Positions 57,705 to 64,000 of a stretch of DNA of 64,000 bases are shown piece after piece. The DNA comes from Mammaliicoccus sciuri. GTDB taxonomy: Bacteria > Bacillota > Bacilli > Staphylococcales > Staphylococcaceae. The DNA lies in contig NZ_PPQD01000005.1 in the NCBI RefSeq assembly GCF_002901825.1, positions 1-64,000 on the forward strand, read 5' to 3'. A model generated the notes under the pieces. It was not told where the DNA came from. It saw only the letters and a list, made by a program, of their open reading frames with translations, and made no database searches. The translations under genes and the position numbers were made by a program. Within the stretch, counting starts at the first letter, position 1. The number at the start of each line of letters is the position of its first letter.

Positions 57705-57915
57705 AGTGAATATTTAATTTTTTATGATAAATTAAAAAGTTTAAATATAAAGGAGGATCCTTTATGGCAGGCGATATCGTCAATGCTATTTGTAGTATTT
57801 TTAATTGGTTAGTGGAACTTTTTAATGGTTTGTTTACTTAAATATCTGCTGTGTTTGATACGTGGTTATTCATATAATAAATATTTTAACGTGTACCATT
57901 GGGTATGCGTTTTTA
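57705..57915 (+). ncRNA. Short hld transcript (truncated RNAIII equivalent)
   Basis: The P3 transcript should start near 57705. A 9-bp stem (57889-57897 with 57902-57910, two G-T pairs, ATTG loop) followed by TTTTT is an intrinsic terminator only about 50 bases after the hld stop. pgl has its own promoter (TTGAGC-N17-TATTAA, 57925-57953), which supports an RNA of about 210 nt. RNAIII of S. aureus is 514 nt. No C-rich loop is seen here, so the regulatory part seems missing. Confidence 0.75.
57764..57841 (+). CDS. hld: Delta-toxin-like peptide
   Basis: A 25-codon frame after AAAGGAGG, directly behind P3. The peptide begins MAGDIVNAICSIFNWLVELF, like delta-toxin MA(Q/A)DI, and would form an amphipathic helix as PSM peptides do. 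It has no Lys or Arg, net charge about -2, a Cys at residue 10 and a hydrophobic C terminus. Ordinary delta-toxins have several lysines. Membrane activity is inferred. Export probably uses the pmt operon. Confidence 0.88.
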   Translation: MAGDIVNAICSIFNWLVELFNGLFT

Positions 57916-57981
57916 TTATAGTTATTGAGCGTTTTCATGTAGAATGATATTAAAGAACAAATTAGGGAGGAATTTAATTTT

Positions 57982-59016
57982 ATGAAAACGAAAGGTTATA
58001 TTGGTAGTTATACGAAGAAAGATGGAAAAGGGATTTATCGTTTTGATGTTGATGAGAATGATCAAACAATCGAGAAGGTTGAAGTTGGTTATGAAGTTGA
58101 AGCATCTACATATTTAACACAACATGGTCAATTTTTATATGCGATTAAAAGAGATGGCGATGATTGTGGTGTTGCAAGTTTTAATATCAATGCAGATGGT
58201 AGCTTAACATATATAAATGATTGCTTAGCTTCACAAGAAGGAACGGGTTGTTATATTTCAGTTTCTGAAGATGGTCAATATTTATTTGAAGCTGTTTATG
58301 GAAGTGGTTATGTAAGACTTTATAAATTAAACGCTGAAAATGGCGAAATTATTGAGTTAATAGATGTGTATAAAGGTGAAGGTCATGGACCAAATGAAGC
58401 AAGACAAGAAGGTAGTCATATTCACTTTGCAGAACAAACGCCAGACTTAGATTATATCGTTACAGTTGATTTAGGTGCAGATGTAATTAGAACATTTAAA
58501 TTCTCTGATGAAGGATTGGAATTATATGAAACATTAGAAGTTCAAGCTGGAAGCGGTCCAAGACATATTGCGTTTCATCCAAGTGGCATATACGCATACT
58601 TAGTGAATGAACTTAGTAATACGATTCAAGTGTTATCATATAAAAATGGTGTATTTGCAACAATCAGTCCAGCACTATTAACGATTCCAGAAGACTTTGA
58701 TTTAAACTCACAAGTTGCTGCTGTTAGATTAAGTCATGATGGACAGTTTATTTATGTTTCTAATAGAGGACATAATAGTATAGCTGTTTATAAAATATTA
58801 GGTGATGGTGCAAATGTTGAATTGGTTGAAATTGTAACGAGTGGTGGAACATGGCCAAGAGATTTAAATATTACACCAAGTGATTCGTTTATAGTTGTTG
58901 CACATGAACATTCATATAATTTAGTATTATTTAGTCGAAATAAAGAAACTGGTAAGCTGACAGAAATAGAGAACGAACAAAAAGCTGCAGAAGGCGTTTG
59001 TGTTCAATTTATATAA
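57982..59016 (+). CDS. pgl: 6-phosphogluconolactonase (beta-propeller type)
   Basis: The product (344 aa) is a seven-bladed propeller of the lactonase family, which hydrolyses 6-phosphogluconolactone in the pentose phosphate pathway. The segment GEGHGPNEARQEGSHIHFAEQTPD near residue 132 and the repeated SEDGQYLFEAVYG, HPSGIYAYLVNE and SHDGQFIYVSNRG blade motifs are diagnostic. It has its own promoter after hld. In S. aureus it is not, as I recall, between hld and the nitrilase gene. Confidence 0.88.
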   Translation: MKTKGYIGSYTKKDGKGIYRFDVDENDQTIEKVEVGYEVEASTYLTQHGQFLYAIKRDGDDCGVASFNINADGSLTYINDCLASQEGTGCYISVSEDGQYLFEAVYGSGYVRLYKLNAENGEIIELIDVYKGEGHGPNEARQEGSHIHFAEQTPDLDYIVTVDLGADVIRTFKFSDEGLELYETLEVQAGSGPRHIAFHPSGIYAYLVNELSNTIQVLSYKNGVFATISPALLTIPEDFDLNSQVAAVRLSHDGQFIYVSNRGHNSIAVYKILGDGANVELVEIVTSGGTWPRDLNITPSDSFIVVAHEHSYNLVLFSRNKETGKLTEIENEQKAAEGVCVQFI

Positions 59017-59032
59017 TGGTAGGTGATGAACG

Positions 59033-59809
59033 TTGAAAATAGCACTATATCAGATGCATGTAATACCTGGAGAGCCAGAAAAAAATATCGAAAAAATTAA
59101 TCAATGGTTAGATGAATTAGATGATGAAATTGACATAGCAGTGTTACCTGAAATGTGGAACACTTCTTATCGATTAAATGAGTTAACCGAACTTGCTGAT
59201 GAAGACGGTCAAAGAATTTTACCTTTCATAGAGCGAAAAGCAAAAGAAATCCATAAACATATTGTGGCTGGTTCAATTGCATACAAAAAGGGAAATGAAA
59301 TTTATAATCGAACAATTGTCGTCAATAACGAAGGAAAGTGTATTAATACTTACGACAAAGCACATCTTGTGCCAATGTTTAATGAACATCATTTCTTAAC
59401 TTCAGGTAGTAAGAAATCAACTGTATATGAGTTAGATGAAATAGAGATGGGAACGATTATTTGTTATGATTTAAGATTCCCAGAATTAACACGTTCATTA
59501 GCTTTAGAAGATGCAAAAGTAATTTTTGTTCCGGCACAATGGCCGAAATCAAGAATTGATCATTGGAAAGTATTATTACGTGCTAGAGCAATTGAGAACC
59601 AAGTGTATATTATTGCTTGTAATAGTGTGGGTACTTGTGATGAAAATGAGTTTGGTGGGCACAGTTTAGCATATGCACCAGATGGCACATTAATTGATAG
59701 TTTATACTATGAAGAAGATACATTAATCGTTGATATAGACTTTGATTCGCAAGAAAAAATTCGTGAAGCCATTCCTATTTTCAATAGTTTAAGAACAGAT
59801 TTATATTAG
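59033..59809 (+). CDS. Carbon-nitrogen hydrolase (nitrilase superfamily)
   Basis: The enzyme (258 aa) has the Glu-Lys-Cys triad: E in VLPEMWN, K in YDKAHLVPMF and C in GTIICYDLRFPE. It fits omega-amidase or deaminated-glutathione amidase members. In S. aureus a member of this family lies next to hld, so this gene seems to have stayed with agr. The start is a TTG after GGTGATG. It shares a transcript with pgl by spacing. Confidence 0.88.
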   Translation: MKIALYQMHVIPGEPEKNIEKINQWLDELDDEIDIAVLPEMWNTSYRLNELTELADEDGQRILPFIERKAKEIHKHIVAGSIAYKKGNEIYNRTIVVNNEGKCINTYDKAHLVPMFNEHHFLTSGSKKSTVYELDEIEMGTIICYDLRFPELTRSLALEDAKVIFVPAQWPKSRIDHWKVLLRARAIENQVYIIACNSVGTCDENEFGGHSLAYAPDGTLIDSLYYEEDTLIVDIDFDSQEKIREAIPIFNSLRTDLY

Positions 59810-59821
59810 GTAGATGTAGTT

Positions 59822-59857
59822 AGAGACTGGGATATTATATGATATTCCAGTCTCTTA
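59822..59857 (+). terminator. Terminator after the nitrilase gene
   Basis: AGAGACTGG pairs with CCAGTCTCT, and the stem extends by GATAT/ATATT, then TTATTA. It is another agactggga-type hairpin. Confidence 0.88.
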
Positions 59858-59947
59858 TTATCTTACAAATGTCTTATTGAACATTTGTAGAAAAAGTATA
59901 AAATCAATTATAAGACAGAAAATAGTTAAGGCATGGAGATGATTTAT

Positions 59948-60673
59948 TTGGAAAGTAGTGTAGCAGTCCAATTTAAAAATGTAGAATATGAAATAGAACG
60001 GTCACTAATTTTAAAAGGTGTTACAGGTGCCATTTATAAAGGTAAACTTACTTCTATAATCGGGCCATCAGGTGCAGGAAAATCAACACTGCTCTCTTTA
60101 ATTAATTTATTAAAGTCTAGTACAAGTGGCGAAATATTCATTGATCAACAATCTATTGAAACATATAATCCAATGGAACTTAGAAGAAAAGTTCAGTTAG
60201 TTTCTCAAGAAGCAACGATGATTAAAGGAACTGTAAGAGATAATTTAGAACTGCCATTAATACTACAAAATAAAAAAATGACAGATGAAGAAGCTAAATA
60301 TTATTTGAAAATAGTCGATTTACCAGAAACTTTTTTGAATAAAAATAGTAAAGAATTATCAGGTGGAGAAAAACAAAAGTTATCTCTAGCCCGATCACTT
60401 GTTAATAAACCTAAAGTGATATTGCTAGATGAAGTGACATCGGCATTAGATAGAAACTCTAAACGTGCAATTGAACAACTATTGCAAAAAATTATTAAAG
60501 AACACGAAGTTACGATGATATGGATTACACATGATATTAACCAAGCCTTTAGAATGAGCGATTACATATGGGTTATGATCAATGGAGAAGTTGAACTAGC
60601 TGATACAGTTGAAAATGTTAAAAATTCAGAACAACCAAACGTCAGAAGCTTTATAGGAGAAAAATTAATATGA
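59948..60673 (+). CDS. ABC transporter ATPase, FetA-like
   Basis: The ATPase (241 aa with this start) has Walker A GPSGAGKST near residue 37, signature LSGGEKQKLSLARSL and Walker B VILLDEVTSAL. It overlaps a UPF0014 permease by four bases, the pairing of the E. coli iron exporter FetAB. I prefer the TTG at 59948, five bases after GGAGATGA. An ATG at 59933 is an alternative. Iron or metal export is inferred from the pair. Confidence 0.85.
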   Translation: MESSVAVQFKNVEYEIERSLILKGVTGAIYKGKLTSIIGPSGAGKSTLLSLINLLKSSTSGEIFIDQQSIETYNPMELRRKVQLVSQEATMIKGTVRDNLELPLILQNKKMTDEEAKYYLKIVDLPETFLNKNSKELSGGEKQKLSLARSLVNKPKVILLDEVTSALDRNSKRAIEQLLQKIIKEHEVTMIWITHDINQAFRMSDYIWVMINGEVELADTVENVKNSEQPNVRSFIGEKLI

Positions 60674-61428
60674 GTATAACATCAATCGTGTTAATGTTTG
60701 TTTTTATTATTATTCCAATAGTAATTTCGAAAAGTTTTAATCTAGGATTAGAGAAAGATACTTTAATTGCAGCTATTCGATCATTTGTTCAACTGTTAAT
60801 AGTAGGGTATATTTTACAATTTATATTTGATCAAGAAAGCCATATTTTTATCATTTTAATGGTCATGCTTATAATAGGTGCGGCAACACAAAATGCGCGA
60901 AAAAAAGGTTTGGAAATACCAGGCATCACATGGAAATTATTACTGGCTTTTGTAGCAATAGAAGTCATTACACAAGGTATCTTATTAGGGTTTAAAATTA
61001 CGCCACCAACAGCACAATACATCATACCAATAAGTGGCATGATTGTTGGTAATGCGATGGTATTAAGTATCTTGTTCTTAAATAGATTTATGTCAGAAGT
61101 TAAACAAAATGAAAATGTGATAGAGCTTGTTCTATGTTTGGGAGGTACACCTAAACAAGCAATACATAAGCAACTGATCACTTCTATACAGTCTAGTGTT
61201 ATACCAACTATAGAACAACAAAAGACAATTGGCCTTGTGCAATTACCAGGTATGATGAGTGGTCAAATCATTGGTGGCGCAGATCCAATTGAAGCGGTAC
61301 TCTTTCAAATATTAATCGTATTTATGTTATTAACAAGTGCTACAATGACGAGTGTAATATTAGGCTTCTTGTCATATCCAACTTTATTTAATAAAAAGCA
61401 GCAACTCATTGAAAGTCAGTATAAATAA
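60670..61428 (+). CDS. ABC transporter permease, FetB-like (UPF0014)
   Basis: The product (252 aa) has seven hydrophobic helices and the family motifs IRSFVQLLIVGYILQFIF and LPGMMSGQIIGGADPIEAVLFQI near residues 35 and 195. It is coupled to the ATPase gene by a four-base overlap. FetB-type proteins export iron and protect from oxidative stress in E. coli. Other members in this group are poorly known. Confidence 0.87.
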   Translation: MSITSIVLMFVFIIIPIVISKSFNLGLEKDTLIAAIRSFVQLLIVGYILQFIFDQESHIFIILMVMLIIGAATQNARKKGLEIPGITWKLLLAFVAIEVITQGILLGFKITPPTAQYIIPISGMIVGNAMVLSILFLNRFMSEVKQNENVIELVLCLGGTPKQAIHKQLITSIQSSVIPTIEQQKTIGLVQLPGMMSGQIIGGADPIEAVLFQILIVFMLLTSATMTSVILGFLSYPTLFNKKQQLIESQYK

Positions 61429-61480
61429 AATAAGCATGTGGTTAAGACGTAAATGAATGTCTATACCATATGCTTATTTT
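61427..61480. terminator. Terminator between fetB and the aldehyde dehydrogenase gene
   Basis: AATAAGCATGTGGT pairs with ACCATATGCTTATT (one G-T), with an inner AGAC/GTCT stem, A- and T-rich at both ends. Confidence 0.85.
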
Positions 61481-61524
61481 ATATGCTTAAATTTAATTGT
61501 GTGGCTCTCAGTAACACTTCTGTA

Positions 61525-62901
61525 TTACTTTTTAAACATGGCTCTTACGTATTTAGCTTTTCCTTTATAAGGTGGGAAAAGGACGCCAGTTTCTAGTTTG
61601 GTTGTTTTAAACATGATGCTCTTTTCATTGCTAAAGAGTTCAAATGAAGCTTTGCCATGATATTTACCAATTCCTGAATGACCGACACCACCAAATGGTA
61701 AGTTATGGTTACCTAAATGTAAAAGTGTATCATTGATACAACCGCCACCGAATGATATTCTTCTTACGACTTCATCAGTATGATTTTCGTCTTCACTAAA
61801 TAAATATAGTGATAGTGGCTTTGGTTTATTTTTTATAAATTGAATGGCATCACCGAATGCTTCATACGTCATAATAGGTAATATTGGACCAAAGATTTCG
61901 TCTTCCATTAGAATATCATCAAATTTAACATTATCGACAATAGTCGGTTCTATATATCGGTTATCTCTGTCCGAGCTACCTCCGTAGACAATGTCTCCAT
62001 TAGTTTGATTAAGTAAATTCACTAATCGATCTGTATGACGTTCATTTACGATACGGCCATAATCTTCACTATTTTGTGCTGTTGACGTATAAAACTCTCG
62101 AATAGTTGTTTGAATCGCTTTAATGAATTGTTGTTTAATCGATGCGTCGATGATGACATAATCTGGCGCGACACATGTTTGACCGGCATTAATAAATTTA
62201 CCAAATGCTATTCTTTCTGCTGCTACTTTAATATTTGCAGTCTTATCAACAATTGCTGGACTCTTTCCACCTAATTCAAGTGCTACCGGGATAAGTTGTT
62301 TACTAGCTTGTTCGTACACAATTTGTCCAACTTTAGTAGAGCCAGTAAAGAATATAAAGTCGAATGGGTAAGTTAACAGTTCTTCAGTTACAGTTTGGTC
62401 GCCAGTTATACAAGATACATATGAAGGATTAAATGCTTCTTGTATAATTTTTTCTATTACAACACTAACATTTGGTGTAAGTTCTGAAGGTTTGATAACA
62501 GCACAATTTCCAGCAGCAATAGCACCAATTAAAGGTTCTATAACAAGTTGAAACGGATAATTGAACGGACCGATGATTAAGACTGTGCCATATGGTTCGT
62601 TAATTGTATAACTTTTACCTGGAAATAAAAATACAGGTGTATTCACGTTTCTTTTACTTGCTAAACTCTTGACTTCTTTTAGCATGAAAGAGATACTTTT
62701 GTAAATGTAACCAATTTCAGTAGCATAAGATTCAACAGAATTTTTGCCTAAATCTTGTTGCAATGCTGAAATTAAGGCACTTTCATTTGTTTTAATAGAT
62801 TTTCTTAGTGCTCTTAACTGTTTTTTTCTGAATTTAATATCTTTTGTTACATCACTATCAAAAAGTGATTGTAAGTTTTCGAATTGAGTCGCGATAGTCA
62901 A
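61525..62901 (-). CDS. Aldehyde dehydrogenase (class 3 type)
   Basis: The enzyme (458 aa) oxidises aldehydes with NAD(P). The NAD-binding FFTGSTKVGQIVYEQA lies near residue 193, the general base Glu in ALELGGKSPAIVD and the catalytic Cys in FINAGQTCVAPDYV near 243. The length of about 450 with the C-terminal hydrophobic, basic stretch (FPPYKGKAKYVRAMFKK) fits fatty or coniferyl aldehyde dehydrogenases. It has its own promoter. Confidence 0.9.
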   Translation of the reverse strand: MTIATQFENLQSLFDSDVTKDIKFRKKQLRALRKSIKTNESALISALQQDLGKNSVESYATEIGYIYKSISFMLKEVKSLASKRNVNTPVFLFPGKSYTINEPYGTVLIIGPFNYPFQLVIEPLIGAIAAGNCAVIKPSELTPNVSVVIEKIIQEAFNPSYVSCITGDQTVTEELLTYPFDFIFFTGSTKVGQIVYEQASKQLIPVALELGGKSPAIVDKTANIKVAAERIAFGKFINAGQTCVAPDYVIIDASIKQQFIKAIQTTIREFYTSTAQNSEDYGRIVNERHTDRLVNLLNQTNGDIVYGGSSDRDNRYIEPTIVDNVKFDDILMEDEIFGPILPIMTYEAFGDAIQFIKNKPKPLSLYLFSEDENHTDEVVRRISFGGGCINDTLLHLGNHNLPFGGVGHSGIGKYHGKASFELFSNEKSIMFKTTKLETGVLFPPYKGKAKYVRAMFKK

Positions 62902-63018
62902 TATGGATGTCTCCTTTATACTTCTATTGTTTATATTTTAACAATAGTTATAATTAAAAGCGAAGTGTTTATTTATGAAATTTTTATTTTTAAAAAAATA
63001 ACGAAAAGGTGAAATAAT

Positions 63019-63993
63019 ATGAGATTTGGATTTATAGGTACCAATTGGATAAGTGATAAATTTATAGAGAATGGTTTAGAAGTTGAAGCGTTTGAACCTT
63101 ACGCTGTCTATTCGCGAACTGAAGAAAGAGCAGACTATTATAAGGAGAAACATCAACTTACTGAAACGTTCACAGATTTAGAGTTATTTTGTCAATCACC
63201 TAATTTTGAAGCGGTATATATCGCATCACCTAATGCGTTTCATTTTGAACAAGCAGAATTAGCGATTAAAAATAAAAAACACGTCTTGATCGAAAAACCA
63301 GCGACAATTGTTCAAGAACAATATGAAGCATTATCTAAACTTGCTTATGAATATAATGTCACTGTTATGGAAGCGATGAAATCAACATTATTACCGCCAT
63401 TTGTAGAATTTACAAATGATCTTATTGATATTGGTGAAATTAGATATGCTGATTTTCATTATCACCAATATTCTTCAAGATATGATAACTATAAAAAAGG
63501 TATCATAGAAAATGCTTTTAAACCTGAGTTAGGGAATGGCGCTTTAATGGACTTAGGTGTTTATGCAGTAGCTCCGATGATACATTTGTTTGGTATGCCA
63601 CAAAATATTAAAGCAAATGGTTTTAAATTAGATACTGGAGCCGATGGACAAGGTAATGCAATATTGGATTATCATACTTTCCAAGCAACGATTAGTTATT
63701 CAAAAATATGTGACCGCCCCAGCCCTTCAGAAATAGTAGGGGAAAATGGTTATGTATTAATTGATAAAATAAGTGCTCCTTCAAATATTAAAGTATTTAA
63801 TAGAGAAGGGGTATTACAGAAAGAATATAATAATGATTCACCGTTAACGATGAAAGATGAAATAATTGAATTTATTAATTGTGTACAGAATCATAAGGTC
63901 GAGTCATCTATTAATACACATCAAAGATCATTAGAAACGATTAAAGTATTAGATGAAATTAGACATCAAATTGGAGTTCAATTTAATGTCTAA
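63019..63993 (+). CDS. Gfo/Idh/MocA family oxidoreductase
   Basis: The product (324 aa) has an N-terminal Rossmann fold (MRFGFIGTNWISDKFIENG) and the conserved EKPAT motif near residue 95, where the catalytic lysine lies. A C-terminal alpha/beta domain has the GALMDLGVYAVAPMIHLFG stretch. Sugar or inositol dehydrogenases share this plan. The substrate cannot be told. AAAGGTG precedes the ATG. It ends seven bases before the window does. Confidence 0.88.
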   Translation: MRFGFIGTNWISDKFIENGLEVEAFEPYAVYSRTEERADYYKEKHQLTETFTDLELFCQSPNFEAVYIASPNAFHFEQAELAIKNKKHVLIEKPATIVQEQYEALSKLAYEYNVTVMEAMKSTLLPPFVEFTNDLIDIGEIRYADFHYHQYSSRYDNYKKGIIENAFKPELGNGALMDLGVYAVAPMIHLFGMPQNIKANGFKLDTGADGQGNAILDYHTFQATISYSKICDRPSPSEIVGENGYVLIDKISAPSNIKVFNREGVLQKEYNNDSPLTMKDEIIEFINCVQNHKVESSINTHQRSLETIKVLDEIRHQIGVQFNV

Positions 63994-64000
63994 AAAGTAC

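Overview
The window is low-GC Firmicute DNA and looks like a staphylococcal core chromosome, most likely the Mammaliicoccus (former Staphylococcus sciuri/vitulinus) branch or a close relative. Pointers are the gene order ilv-leu / tsaE-tsaB-rimI-tsaD / ABC-F / rex, a full agr quorum-sensing locus, an sdrH-mroQ-groESL block, the pmt exporter and GGAGG-type ribosome binding sites. The predicted autoinducing peptide ring is Cys-Thr-Ala-Phe-Leu, which I recall (unverified) for S. vitulinus. I see no prophage, insertion sequence or CRISPR array.

Layout. 1-106: 3' end of a 5S rRNA gene and the rRNA operon terminator. 0.2-11.4 kb, minus strand: branched-chain amino acid operon ilvD-ilvB-ilvN-ilvC-leuA-leuB-leuC-leuD-ilvA, preceded by a CodY box, a leader peptide with the run ILVILL and an intrinsic attenuator. 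11.5-14.5 kb: t6A tRNA-modification cluster and a VOC protein. 14.5-15.4 kb: an intergenic repeat, a small SHOCT-like gene and a DnaA-box cluster. 15.4-20.6 kb: ABC-F ATPase, redox repressor rex with its own operator, tatA-tatC and a thiosulfate uptake pair. 20.7-24.5 kb: sucrose genes scrR-scrB and an SdrH-like surface protein, then a tandem hairpin array. 24.9-35.0 kb: pepF, PPK2 kinase, mroQ, groES-groEL, GNAT, ogt, an orphan MetQ-like lipoprotein and an aminotransferase. 35.1-39.4 kb: pmtR and a five-gene ABC exporter with two PmtB-like permeases. 39.4-44.7 kb: M20 hydrolase and the gluconate operon gntR-gntK-gntP. 44.7-54.7 kb: transporters, hydrolases, small genes and an LPETG-anchored protein. 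54.7-59.8 kb: agrA-agrC-agrD-agrB, divergent hld, pgl and a nitrilase-family gene. 60-64 kb: fetAB-like iron exporter, aldehyde dehydrogenase and a Gfo/Idh oxidoreductase.

How it fits together. The window holds most parts of a quorum-sensing toxin circuit: AgrB and probably MroQ mature AgrD, AgrC-AgrA sense the peptide, AgrA boxes drive P2 and P3, P3 makes a delta-toxin-like peptide, and PmtABCD probably exports it. The most unusual observation is that the hld transcript seems to end only about 75 nt after hld and has no C-rich hairpin loops. About 11 kb away, at 46.06-46.47 kb, an otherwise geneless stretch has perfect AgrA boxes (one pair fused in a 34-bp palindrome) followed by a roughly 310-nt predicted RNA with a long-range helix, two hairpins whose loops share UUCCCGG, a CCCUUCCCC single-stranded stretch and a terminator. 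This resembles the 3' regulatory half of RNAIII, so the toxin-coding and regulatory functions of RNAIII may sit on two separate AgrA-driven transcripts here. That is an inference from sequence alone.
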